Source of the DNA: Paenibacillus sp. Soil750
GTDB taxonomy: Bacteria > Bacillota > Bacilli > Paenibacillales > NBRC-103111
Assembly (NCBI RefSeq): GCF_001428045.1
Contig: NZ_LMSD01000023.1
Coordinates: 62,001-126,000 of the forward strand
DNA: 64,000 nt
Reading direction: 5' to 3'
In this document: piece after piece, positions 1 through 8,927 of the stretch
How positions within the stretch are numbered: the stretch's first letter is position 1
Layout of the letters: every line of letters begins with the position of its first letter
Position numbers and translations under genes: made by a program
Notes under the pieces: generated by a model
Seen by the model: the letters and a program-made list of their open reading frames with translations, nothing else
What the model was told of the DNA's origin: nothing
Database searches by the model: none

Positions 1-3000
1 AGCGGGAACTTGTGGATCGATGATGTGTCTGCGACGGTTCCGCAGCAAGAGCCTCTTTGGGATTCCGCGATCGGCAATTTCGAGAACGCCTTTGACATAT
101 GGAAACCAACCTTGGGAACAGGAGCTAAAGGCGAATATGTACGGGACTCGTCCGTGTTTAAGGAGGGAAGTTTTTCGGGTAAGTTGAGCGGAGATTTTAG
201 TGGTACAGGCAAAAGTGTTTCGATAGGAAGAAATTTTTCTCCTCGGGAGATAAAGAAGCTTGGATTTTGGGTGAAAACAACGGATGCTGCTGCCATCCTG
301 GTTCTGTTGACGGATTCGACCGGGCAGGTGCATCAGCAGAAAATCGCCGTGGCGTCAACTGGAAATTGGCAAAAAATAGAAATATTTAAGTTCAATAGCG
401 GTACGAGCTACCTACATTATAACGGGGCAAACGACGGGGTATGGCATGGTCCCGCCCAGAGAATCGGATTTATTCTAGAAAAGACCGGCTTGATCGCGGG
501 TAAAACGAGCGGAGACATTCGCTTGGACAATATCGTGACCACATCTACCTTCCCGGATTTATCCATCGAGCAGTCCCGAATGGGAAATGTCTTTCTGGCG
601 AACGAGTCCGCAATCTTTCCTCTTGCAACAAGGGGAGATACCGTAAGTTGGAGCGTATATGACCACTTGGATCATCAAGTATTAGCAGGCAGTGAAGGGG
701 TGCAGGACGGGCAATTGAAATTGACGATTCCTATTCAGCAGCTTGGTTATTATAAGCTTTCGCTTGCTGCTGAGAAAGATGGTCAAACGATCAAGCGTGC
801 AGAAATTTCGTTTGCCCGCTTAGCTTCGGATGACCCTACTTTGGTGAACAATTCTCCATTCGGGGTATCCACTCACCTAGCAAGAACAAATACGGGTTGG
901 ACGCCTGAGTTAAGTGCATTATTGAAACGCGTCGGATCCAAAAATTTCCGTGACGAAATAACTTGGGTAGATGTCGAATACGAAAAAGGGAAATACCAGA
1001 AGCCGCCAGGCCGTGATGCCTTTATGCGGAAAACGCAGCAAGACGGCTTGAAGCCGTTCATCACCCTTGACTTTACCAATCCGTTTTATGATCAGGATAG
1101 TACGCCCTATTCGGACGATGGCCGTCAAGGGTTTGCCAATTATGGCAAGGCCTTGCTGGACTTATATGGCAATCAGATGGAATGGGTGGAAGTCTACAAT
1201 GAGTTCAACGGAGGGTTTGGCGATCGTGGGAACGGTCCCGCAGACTCGCGTCCGGACTATTATTTTAAGCTGCTGAAGAAGACCTACGAGACGGTGAAAG
1301 CGGCCAGACCGGACGTAACGGTTGTCGGAATGGCATCGAATGTAGATATAAGCTGGATGGAAGAAGTGTTTAAGCTTGGCGGGCTCCAATACATGGACGT
1401 CGTTTCCATCCATCCGTACAATCGAACGCCGGATGGTATGTTGCAAGCTGTGCTCGATGCGCAAAGCTTAATCCGGAAATATAATCAGGGACAAGACAAA
1501 CCGGTTTGGATTACGGAAGTCGGCTGGCATACCGACACAAGGGGAGTAGACGAAAAAACGCAAGCGGATTATTTGGTGCGTGCTTATGTGCAAGCGTTGA
1601 GCGCCGGTGTCAAGAAAATATTCTGGTATGATTTGATGAATGACGGCATGCAAGCCGACTATGGCGAAGATAATTTCGGCCTCATTCGCCACCAGGATGA
1701 CCCCAAAGGGCAGTTTTCTCCGAAACCCGCCTATGCGGCTTATGGGGCGATGACGCGAGAATTGCTAGGCGCCTCGTTCGTTGAACAGGAAGCCGTCGAC
1801 ACGGGCATTACCAGCTACCGATTTGATAAAAACGGCCAGAAGCTAAGAGTCGTCTGGGCTAATACCCCTGTGCAGGCAGCCATTCAAACGAACGCGCCTA
1901 TTCAAATCACGGATATCATGGGGAACACGGAAACCTTCACGCCGCTTAACGGCAGGGTGTATATGACACTAACCGCGGAACCCATTTACATCCAAAGTAA
2001 CATTGACGGCATTGCGCTTGATTCGACGTTCGTCGTGACGGGGGCTGAGGCGGTAACCAGTGAACCTGTTGCGCTAATGGTAGAAGCGAATAATACATCC
2101 GCATCGCCTCTCGCCGCTTCATTTACGGTGGAAGGCTCGACATATCCTTTGTACGCGGGAGCAGGCCAGAATACGTCGCAGTCGTTCTCCCTGCCTGGAT
2201 TGAGCCAGGAAGGCATTCGCTATGTAACAGGCGACTTGACCGTGAACGGGAACCGAATCGGAAGACTGAAGCATGCCATACAAACGCTTCCTTCTTACCG
2301 TGCACGCGTCATACCCGTTATTACCGATGTGAATACGAAAGCTGAAGCATTGAAGATACAAATTCAGAATTATTCCAAGCAGCAAGGTCTAACTGTCCGA
2401 AAAGCGGATTGGCAATTCGGCAACCAGTCAGGCAGCCAGAATTTGAACGATGTGATTCCTCCAGACACTATCAAGACGTTTGACATTCCACTCAGCGGTT
2501 TTAATTACGGTGTCAGTAACCAAGCGCAAGTGACTGTCCAATTTGACGGAAAAGCATCTTTCGTTTATGCAGGGAAGCTGGATTTTAATCCGATCCTTCC
2601 CGGAACGGTACAAATTGACGGCGTGACTGACCCTGCGATCATAGCGTCGCAGCCGGTTGCCAAATTGTCGCAAGGGACGGTAAAAATGCAAAATTATACA
2701 GGTCCCTCGGATTTGGACGGCAGCGTATGGGTGAACTGGGATCAGGATCATTTCAATCTGACCGCTGTAATCAAAGACGATGTTCATTACACGCCTGCAA
2801 GCGGAGCGGATATTTGGAAAAATGACAGTCTCCAGTTTGCCGCAATGGCGGGTATTCCTGGAGAAAATCTGGGTTTCTATGAAATAGGTATTTCCCAGAC
2901 GCCTCAGGGACCGCAAATCTTTCGTTGGTCGTCACCTAATACCAGCGTCAAGGATCTTATAACGAACGGTTCCTTGCAGGTATCGCGCGATGAAGCACAA

Positions 3001-3903
3001 AAGGTTACCGTCTATGAACTCGCGCTTCCTTGGTCTGAGCTTGCGCCGATCAAACCGGAAAAACAGGGTGCCTTCAGCTTCTCGCTGCTCGTTAATGATA
3101 ACGATGGCACCGGGCGTAAAGGGTATATCGAGTGGGGCTCCGGCATTGGTGAAACGAAAGATCCCAAAAAATTCAGAACGGTTCAATGGATCGTAACGGA
3201 TGATACACCTCCAGTTACCGTCGCCGCTTTGGAAGGGACGAAGCAGAACGGTTGGTACGTCTCCGATGTCAAAGTAAATCTGAACGCTACGGATGATAAG
3301 TCCAGCGTTACGGAAACCGTATACAGCCTAGATGGAGGAGCCACTTGGACGAAATATCAGAACGAGCTTGTCTTCAACGAAGATGGCGTTCACACGATTT
3401 CGTTCCGATCGACCGATCAGTTTGGTAATAAGGAACTGTCGCAAACGGTATCCTTCGCAATTGATCAAGCCGCTCCGGCCGTTCATATCAGCGGAGGGGG
3501 AACCTATACCGTCGATCAGACGGTAACGATCACCTGCACCGCTACAGACGCCGTATCCGGCGTGGTATATAGCTCCTGCTCGGCTCCTTTGCTGAGCAGC
3601 CCAGCCTATCTATTAAACGTGGGTAACAATGCCGTTTCAGCATATGCGGCCGATACTGCCGGCAATTCCGGAACGGCAGAAACCACTGTTACCGTCAAGG
3701 TGACAGTGGATAGCCTGATCCGACTTATCGAAGCTTGGGTCACCAGTAATGGCAGCCAAGGTATAGTTAACTCGCTTGGAACTAAGCTCCGGCATGGACA
3801 GTTTGATGCCTTCATCAACGAAGTTCATGCGCAGAAAGGTAAGAAAATTCCCGAAGAAGCTGCGAATTACTTGTTGAAGTTTGTGAATGATTTGAAATCA
3901 TAA
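1..3903 (+). CDS. Secreted clan GH-A glycoside hydrolase, 3' part (5' end outside window)
   Basis: The frame is open from the first base, so the start and signal peptide lie upstream. Visible order: a galactose-binding-like beta-sandwich (about 60-540), an Ig-like strand region, a TIM-barrel catalytic domain (about 850-1760), a CBM9-like sugar-binding domain (about 2605-3190), an OmpL47-like Ig region (about 3200-3690) and a C-terminal FIMAH domain (about 3705-3900). Likely catalytic residues are the Glu in VYNEFNG (codon 1201-1203, acid/base) and the Glu in WITEVGW (codon 1516-1518, nucleophile); both follow the clan GH-A pattern. The GH family is not certain, GH39-like being the closest guess. 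From the catalytic domain to the C-terminus it closely parallels the protein at 36327-41405. It probably acts outside the cell on a plant polysaccharide; substrate unknown. Confidence 0.85.
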   Translation, partial: SGNLWIDDVSATVPQQEPLWDSAIGNFENAFDIWKPTLGTGAKGEYVRDSSVFKEGSFSGKLSGDFSGTGKSVSIGRNFSPREIKKLGFWVKTTDAAAILVLLTDSTGQVHQQKIAVASTGNWQKIEIFKFNSGTSYLHYNGANDGVWHGPAQRIGFILEKTGLIAGKTSGDIRLDNIVTTSTFPDLSIEQSRMGNVFLANESAIFPLATRGDTVSWSVYDHLDHQVLAGSEGVQDGQLKLTIPIQQLGYYKLSLAAEKDGQTIKRAEISFARLASDDPTLVNNSPFGVSTHLARTNTGWTPELSALLKRVGSKNFRDEITWVDVEYEKGKYQKPPGRDAFMRKTQQDGLKPFITLDFTNPFYDQDSTPYSDDGRQGFANYGKALLDLYGNQMEWVEVYNEFNGGFGDRGNGPADSRPDYYFKLLKKTYETVKAARPDVTVVGMASNVDISWMEEVFKLGGLQYMDVVSIHPYNRTPDGMLQAVLDAQSLIRKYNQGQDKPVWITEVGWHTDTRGVDEKTQADYLVRAYVQALSAGVKKIFWYDLMNDGMQADYGEDNFGLIRHQDDPKGQFSPKPAYAAYGAMTRELLGASFVEQEAVDTGITSYRFDKNGQKLRVVWANTPVQAAIQTNAPIQITDIMGNTETFTPLNGRVYMTLTAEPIYIQSNIDGIALDSTFVVTGAEAVTSEPVALMVEANNTSASPLAASFTVEGSTYPLYAGAGQNTSQSFSLPGLSQEGIRYVTGDLTVNGNRIGRLKHAIQTLPSYRARVIPVITDVNTKAEALKIQIQNYSKQQGLTVRKADWQFGNQSGSQNLNDVIPPDTIKTFDIPLSGFNYGVSNQAQVTVQFDGKASFVYAGKLDFNPILPGTVQIDGVTDPAIIASQPVAKLSQGTVKMQNYTGPSDLDGSVWVNWDQDHFNLTAVIKDDVHYTPASGADIWKNDSLQFAAMAGIPGENLGFYEIGISQTPQGPQIFRWSSPNTSVKDLITNGSLQVSRDEAQKVTVYELALPWSELAPIKPEKQGAFSFSLLVNDNDGTGRKGYIEWGSGIGETKDPKKFRTVQWIVTDDTPPVTVAALEGTKQNGWYVSDVKVNLNATDDKSSVTETVYSLDGGATWTKYQNELVFNEDGVHTISFRSTDQFGNKELSQTVSFAIDQAAPAVHISGGGTYTVDQTVTITCTATDAVSGVVYSSCSAPLLSSPAYLLNVGNNAVSAYAADTAGNSGTAETTVTVKVTVDSLIRLIEAWVTSNGSQGIVNSLGTKLRHGQFDAFINEVHAQKGKKIPEEAANYLLKFVNDLKS

Positions 3904-3914
3904 CAAGATTTCCT

Positions 3915-3948
3915 AAACACTTGCTCCCTATTGGGAGCAAGTGTTTTT
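3915..3948 (+). terminator. Rho-independent terminator after the first glycosidase
   Basis: A perfect 14-bp stem (3915-3928 with 3933-3946), four-base loop, T run at the end. It starts 12 bases after the stop codon. Confidence 0.9.
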
Positions 3949-4139
3949 ACTAAATACGATAGCCAGGTGGTCCATTATGTCGAAGATCGATATTCAGCAT
4001 TTGCCAGTTACATACTCCTTACAAGCTCGACCGACCGGTGCTCCAAGCTGGATGTTCCGGCCAGTGAATCGGGTTCTCTCGAATGTGATGAAACAACTGC
4101 AGGCGTATAGCGGAAATGAATGAAAAAGCGACCATACGG

Positions 4140-4500
4140 CAGACGACGAATTCAGCAGTTTCGAAGTTTCCTTGTTGTACATTTTGGCGGACAGTAATCG
4201 GAAGTACAGGCAAATGCCCGAAACACAGCCAGTTAGCAAATGGCGGCTTGTGTATATCGTGATGGTAGCTGAGTTCGATGGAAAATCGGGGATTGCGACT
4301 CCGCAGGATCTTCATTTATATAGCTAAGCGCTATGCAATGTGGCGGAGGAGTTGATTAACACCGAGTACCGAGGGATCGCTATTGAAGCGCGGGACGGTT
4401 TGGTGATCGGCTTTAAAGATGGAAAGATTTGGGCGCGCTACAGCATTCGTATCACGACGCGTTGTCGGTGCTGTCGTACAAAATAATTCTCCACTTGATG
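4140..4500 (+). pseudogene. Remnant of an AraC-type transcriptional regulator (middle domain)
   Basis: No intact gene spans 3950-4650, but one frame reads VYIVMVAEFDG (from 4250), then LHLYS, a TAA stop at 4325-4327, then ALCNVAEEL. The intact membrane AraC regulator at 30202-32526 has LYTYALCNVAEEL at the matching place, so the stop replaces a tyrosine codon. Past about 4440 the similarity continues in another frame as SYHDALSVLSYK, matching SYEESQKALQYK in the same protein. One nonsense change plus a frameshift mark it as dead. The sensor and helix-turn-helix ends are not visible. The rest of 3950-4650 shows nothing recognisable. Confidence 0.7.
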
Positions 4501-4652
4501 ACAATCCGCCTCGACCTCGTTGGTACCTGAATCGATGCGATGCGATCCTACCCCATTCGTACTTCATTAACGAAGCTAAACGACGATATCCATTTCAAGT
4601 TTTTGCGATATTTCATAATTCATCCTCCTGAGCCTATCCTTAAAATTATTAC

Positions 4653-4705
4653 AAAACCGGGGAGCATCCCCAAGTCATTCGACTTAGAGGATGCTCCCCG
4701 GTTTT
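4653..4705. terminator. Long hairpin terminator, probably serving the reverse-strand glycosidase
   Basis: A perfect 17-bp stem (4653-4669 with 4689-4705) with A-runs and T-runs at its feet and a small inner stem (AAGTC/GACTT). It lies just past the 3' remnant of the reverse-strand glycosidase and could work in both directions. Confidence 0.8.
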
Positions 4706-4711
4706 GGCCGT

Positions 4712-4789
4712 TTACCTCAATGCCGTGACAATCCTCAACAAGACCACGGCGGCAACCTTGGGAATTTTCTTTCCACGCTGCGCGTTCCG
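4712..4789 (-). pseudogene. Remnant of a FIMAH domain C-terminus
   Basis: Read on the reverse strand, this stretch gives AQRGKKIPKVAAVVLL followed by RIVTALR and a stop at 4712-4714. The FIMAH tail of the glycosidase at 1-3903 has AQKGKKIPEEAANYLL at the same place, also right before its stop. It is out of frame with, and separated by about 140 bases from, the end of the glycosidase at 4927. The simplest reading is that the reverse-strand glycosidase once carried OmpL47-like and FIMAH modules and lost most of them by deletion and frameshift. Confidence 0.6.
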
Positions 4790-4926
4790 ACTGCCGGCTC
4801 AACGCGGCATGCGAAACGAATCAGCAAAGGGAAGTAGCCGATCCGTGACGGGCGAGACCGACTTGGTGACCAGCTGTTTTCCATTTCTCGGGTCGGTCCT
4901 GATGATTTTCGGGTCAGATCCGTCCT

Positions 4927-7900
4927 TTACTGCACTAGTTGTGCGTTGCGGAACAATGAGGGGTCCTTCGGCGTCGTTCCGACTCCCGATCCCCATTGCA
5001 AGAAACCATCGCGGGAATCGCCCGTGGAGCCTCGATCATCGTCATTCACCAGAAACGACATTCCGATGGTCTGCGTCGGTGGCCCGCTAAACCCAAGCGA
5101 GGCCCACGGAACAGAGATGACATAGTGCAAGGTGCTGCCGCTTCGAGTGATGTTCGCTTGGACGCCAGGGGTTGGTCCCGCCTGCTGGCCAGCAGGCGCT
5201 GTGAAAGTATAAACCGCCGGACCGCTGTCGAGAAGCGCTGCGCCGAACTCAACGCGTTTACCGCCGACCTGTCCCGGCACTCGGTCGTAGGTGCTGAACT
5301 GAATGGAATCGGTCTGCCACAATGTGTTTGGTGTGCGCGCGCCGAAGTGTTTGTCGTCTGTGATGGTGGCGTCGATCACAAGCGCGTCGCTGTTGTAGTT
5401 GATATGCAGCTGCCCGCTTAGGTCGCTGTTACCACTGCGCGTCCCTGATATCGATACCCAGGTCGCTTGCGTAGCTAGGTCGATTGCGGGCAGGGTTTGA
5501 TGGTTCGTGGGCTCGATGGGAGCGTAGGAAATCGATCCAGATGAAGCGTCCGAACCACCGACGCTGTCGAAGGCCACGTTATAGCTCAGGGAGTCGAACA
5601 ACGGAATGTCGGAGAGCGGGACACGCAACGAAGCGGTGCCATTTGCAGGGACATTCGCCAGATCTGTCACAGTCCCTGATGCCGGCCCTACTTGGTAGGC
5701 AATCTTGGTCGGCGTGAAGGCGCTGGTTCGATTGTTCTTCAGCGCGATGTCGAGAAAGTAGCTTCGGGACGTCGCATCCGAAGTGATCGCCGGTTGGACG
5801 CTGATCTCGAACGGCTTGACGACATTTGTCGTTGCCCTCAAGTCGGCAACAAGACTCGGCTGGTGCTTGTCGTGGTTCTCTTTCTCGGGCTTCACTTTCC
5901 CAGGCTTCACTTTGGTCACGTTTATGGCCACAGTTCGCTGGCCGAGGAGCGTGGTTGCAGGAATGCTGATGGTAGCGCTCGTTATCTTGCCCGGAGAAGT
6001 ACGAAGGGGCACAGGCTGTGCCCCGTTCGCAGTGATTGTCAACTCATTGGGAAGGTCCGTCTTGGGGTTCGATCGGTCTGCAGTCACCGTAACAGCGACC
6101 GTATCACCTTTGATCGACTGGTCGGCGACTTTCATCGTGACCGCAGACTGTGTCACTCCCATGCTGTCAACGTTACCGGTGACGTAGATCGGGCTGCCGT
6201 TGAGCGTAAGAACGACCGTGCCGTCTGTCGGATTTACCGTCTGCGTTGAGCCATATTCATCCGTGATGATAAGAGGCTGGGTCGTGTGCAAAGCAATGTT
6301 CTCGGAGCCGGTGGACCACATCACCCGAGTCGTCGAACCTCCTCCCGTGTACGGATACGAGTAGGCGGTACCGGAGCCGAGGCCATCGCGAGTACCAAGC
6401 GTCTTTCCGGTCACCGCGCGAATGAGGACGGCATTTGCGACAGCTCCAGGTTTCGGAGCTACGCCGAGTACACCCGCGACGGGCTGCCTGAATAACCCAA
6501 AGTGATGTTCCCTATTATTGGGGTCCGTACCGTCATCCATTGCCGAGTACCAGCTGAAGACGTCCACGCCGGCTGCCTTCGCTAGCACCTGAGCACGCAC
6601 CAGGTTGTCCGCTTGCTGGGGCTCTGTGGAGGCGGCGGCATACGTCGGCCAACCGTTCTCCGTAATCCACACTGGGACGTTCCGATTTCCAGCTGCCTGC
6701 TTCACCTGCTGCACCAACGCAGGAAGCTTCGATACCAACAGTGTGCGCTCGGGCGGAGTGTTTGCCCCCTCCAGAGCGTAGCCGTAGACATTCGTCGAGA
6801 ACGTATCAATGTAGTTGATACCGCCGGCAGCGAAAAAGGCACTATTCCAGTTATCATCAATGGTGGAAGTAATCGGGCCTATGACGTTCGCATCTGGGTT
6901 TCCTTCGTGAATCGGTCCGTACATTTCCTGAAGCATCTGCACATAGCAGGCTGCGGTAGTACCGCAAGCGCCATTGTTGAAGCCGGTGCCATTGAACTCA
7001 TTGTAGATGTTGAAATCGCTGACCTTGCCCTTATAGTGCTCGGCGGCAGCTTTCCCAAACTGACCAAATGCGGCCAGACCAGCCACGGAGCTCGGCGTTT
7101 TCCCGTTGTCATAATTTGTGTTGTTGTATGCCACGACTCCCTGGGGAGTCATGCCGAGGTCAAGAGACTGTTGTGACTTGGATTCAAAGCCATACCCAGC
7201 CCAGTTGTATACACCTGGCTGCTTTTCAATTAGCGACCAGTTGATGTCACTTCGAATGTGGCCGTAGCCGATTGTCGCCAATGCGTTCATGAGTCCATCT
7301 TCGAGGGATTTGTAGTGACCAAAATGGGTGTCGATTCCGAAGAAGGAGTCAGGACTCAAGGCGCCCGCTGGCGTCGGGGTCACAATGCCAAACGTTGTGG
7401 TGCGCGTTACCGTTTGGTCATCAATCACGCTTGAGAAAGTGAGGTTGTAGAACCCCGGCCCGAGGTCAATCACGGATAGCGGAGCATGTCCGTCGGTGCC
7501 TACGGGGATAGATCCCGTGCGAAGACTCACACCCTGATCATCTGAAATGTCATATGAAACCGAATCACCCACCGTGCCGAAATCCAGGTTTGCGGAATTG
7601 GTTGTAAAGAGCAGGCTTGGGTTCATCAATGACAGCGCTGGAGTCGTTGCAAAGGTCACCTGGATTTGTGCGAAACAGATTCCCGGGATGACGCCGCCCA
7701 GGCTATGAACACGCAGACGGAAATCTGCGCCGTTCGTTCCGTTGGCGAACTTTATTCCGCTCAGCTCAAAGATTTGGTTCTTCCAGGTCTGACTGCCGCT
7801 TGTCGGCATCCACGGGGTGGCCTGGTATGCGTTGCCCTGGCCGTCATACTCAATGGCCATGGTCGTCGCCGCTGCGTCAAAGTAATCAACGGACACAATC

Positions 7901-8217
7901 GCGTACGTTGCGCCCGCAGGTTTCGTGGAGCTTGCGACATCAACGTAGACGTAGGGGTTTAATGGATTTTGTGACGTCGTCCAGCACGCCGTACCGTTCC
8001 TGATAGTCGCGGCGTGCGTCGGATCTTTGTCTGCATCGCCGGGCCAAGCCTTGTTTATACCGCTATAAATTGGTGGCGAACTCAAAGTTGCATTGGCCTG
8101 CGGCATGGTTGCTGCGGCCTGGGGTGCGACTCCCCCAATAACGCTCGCCGTGACAGCGATCACGGCCGCGGCCGCCCTCAATCCACGATGGCGATTTCTC
8201 ACACTCTGCAATCGCAT
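4927..8217 (-). CDS. Secreted clan GH-A glycoside hydrolase with CBM9-like domain, foreign-looking
   Basis: A 1096-residue paralogue of the flanking glycosidases. Order: signal peptide with an Arg-rich N-region and Ala-rich core ending near PQAAA, a beta-sandwich domain, an Ig-like domain, the TIM barrel (acid/base Glu in IYNEFNG, codon 6997-6999; nucleophile Glu in WITENGW, codon 6658-6660), Ig-like modules and a C-terminal CBM9-like domain. It stops where the CBM9-like domain ends, while the paralogues continue into OmpL47 and FIMAH modules. ATG 8217 is chosen for the strong AAGGAGG five bases upstream; an in-frame ATG at 8292 with AAGGGAG would add a 25-residue hydrophobic leader. By eye the gene is clearly richer in GC than its neighbours and its signal peptide looks actinobacterial, which suggests transfer. 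A cre box lies upstream at 8339. Confidence 0.85.
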   Translation of the reverse strand: MRLQSVRNRHRGLRAAAAVIAVTASVIGGVAPQAAATMPQANATLSSPPIYSGINKAWPGDADKDPTHAATIRNGTACWTTSQNPLNPYVYVDVASSTKPAGATYAIVSVDYFDAAATTMAIEYDGQGNAYQATPWMPTSGSQTWKNQIFELSGIKFANGTNGADFRLRVHSLGGVIPGICFAQIQVTFATTPALSLMNPSLLFTTNSANLDFGTVGDSVSYDISDDQGVSLRTGSIPVGTDGHAPLSVIDLGPGFYNLTFSSVIDDQTVTRTTTFGIVTPTPAGALSPDSFFGIDTHFGHYKSLEDGLMNALATIGYGHIRSDINWSLIEKQPGVYNWAGYGFESKSQQSLDLGMTPQGVVAYNNTNYDNGKTPSSVAGLAAFGQFGKAAAEHYKGKVSDFNIYNEFNGTGFNNGACGTTAACYVQMLQEMYGPIHEGNPDANVIGPITSTIDDNWNSAFFAAGGINYIDTFSTNVYGYALEGANTPPERTLLVSKLPALVQQVKQAAGNRNVPVWITENGWPTYAAASTEPQQADNLVRAQVLAKAAGVDVFSWYSAMDDGTDPNNREHHFGLFRQPVAGVLGVAPKPGAVANAVLIRAVTGKTLGTRDGLGSGTAYSYPYTGGGSTTRVMWSTGSENIALHTTQPLIITDEYGSTQTVNPTDGTVVLTLNGSPIYVTGNVDSMGVTQSAVTMKVADQSIKGDTVAVTVTADRSNPKTDLPNELTITANGAQPVPLRTSPGKITSATISIPATTLLGQRTVAINVTKVKPGKVKPEKENHDKHQPSLVADLRATTNVVKPFEISVQPAITSDATSRSYFLDIALKNNRTSAFTPTKIAYQVGPASGTVTDLANVPANGTASLRVPLSDIPLFDSLSYNVAFDSVGGSDASSGSISYAPIEPTNHQTLPAIDLATQATWVSISGTRSGNSDLSGQLHINYNSDALVIDATITDDKHFGARTPNTLWQTDSIQFSTYDRVPGQVGGKRVEFGAALLDSGPAVYTFTAPAGQQAGPTPGVQANITRSGSTLHYVISVPWASLGFSGPPTQTIGMSFLVNDDDRGSTGDSRDGFLQWGSGVGTTPKDPSLFRNAQLVQ

Positions 8218-8338
8218 GAGGACCTCCTTAAGTAGCATGACTGGCACAAGCAGAACAAGCATCAAACGGATCATACACGTTTTCACGGACATCACATTCA
8301 CTCCCTTATCCTGATCTGAAATCAAATTGCCCATTTAA

Positions 8339-8353
8339 TTGTAAGCGCTTTCT
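8339..8353. promoter_or_regulatory. CcpA catabolite-responsive element (cre)
   Basis: TTGTAAGCGCTTTCT fits every fixed position of the cre consensus WTGNAANCGNWNNCW. It lies about 120 bases upstream of the reverse-strand glycosidase start, where CcpA-HPr(Ser-P) would be expected to repress it when preferred sugars are present. Confidence 0.75.
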
Positions 8354-8867
8354 AATTGATCTGAACGCCTGCGAAACCATTCCCCGATCCGTCACTCAGC
8401 TTTGTTTGGCGAGTGTCATTCGTTACTCTCCTTTCCATTGTCAACTTGCTCGATCGGGGCCTGATCCCACCATAGCAATTGCACGCTTCATTGGAAAGCG
8501 TCACTTTTTGATGCCCCACTGCTTTCTTTGCTCCGATGGACTATGCTTTTCTTGCTCCATATGCTATTAATGATTCAAATGCCTTCCGGCATCAAGAAAA
8601 GGCTTGTTGGCGAGAGGTTTACGGCGGAGGATGCTGATGAGCTGAAAGGAGGTAGGAAAATGGATGGTCTACATAACCACGGACCAGTATCCAATATTAG
8701 GAAAAAATATGGTTTCCGAGAAATTGGTTTTGATACTCTTGAGTGGGGACGATGAGCATAGTCTCCATATTAGCATTGATAATGGAACGGACAAATTCGT
8801 ATGATCCAAATAGAATTGTAAAAAATGTAAATGGGGTCGAATGCGGATATCGACAGCTGACAAGATG
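8354..8867. other. Gene-free stretch
   Basis: No convincing gene. Short open frames exist (one of 75 codons at 8528-8755), but they have no recognisable family. Nearby frames read partly protein-like, which may reflect an unidentified decayed gene. Confidence 0.4.
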
Positions 8868-8909
8868 AAAAAAGGTAGATGCTGCTATAACGCAGTAACT
8901 ACCTTTTTT
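8868..8909. terminator. Bidirectional terminator after the BNR-LamG gene
   Basis: An 11-bp stem (8868-8878 with 8899-8909) with six A at one foot and six T at the other, plus an inner CTGC/GCAG pairing. It lies 18 bases beyond the reverse-strand stop. Confidence 0.85.
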
Positions 8910-8927
8910 AATGTGATTGTTGGAATT

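Noticed and set aside
4331..4567. Reverse-strand open frame of 78 codons
   Set aside because: It is the shadow of the decayed AraC regulator read on the other strand; no ribosome site and no family resemblance.
5692..6249. Forward open frame of 185 codons inside the reverse-strand glycosidase
   Set aside because: Antisense shadow caused by the high GC of the gene; the reverse frame has clear glycosidase motifs.
6613..7176. Forward open frame of 187 codons
   Set aside because: Same cause: it lies opposite the catalytic domain of the glycosidase.
8528..8755. 75-codon forward frame in the gap before the BNR-LamG gene
   Set aside because: No recognisable family, weak start context, and neighbouring frames look equally protein-like; at most part of an unidentified decayed gene.
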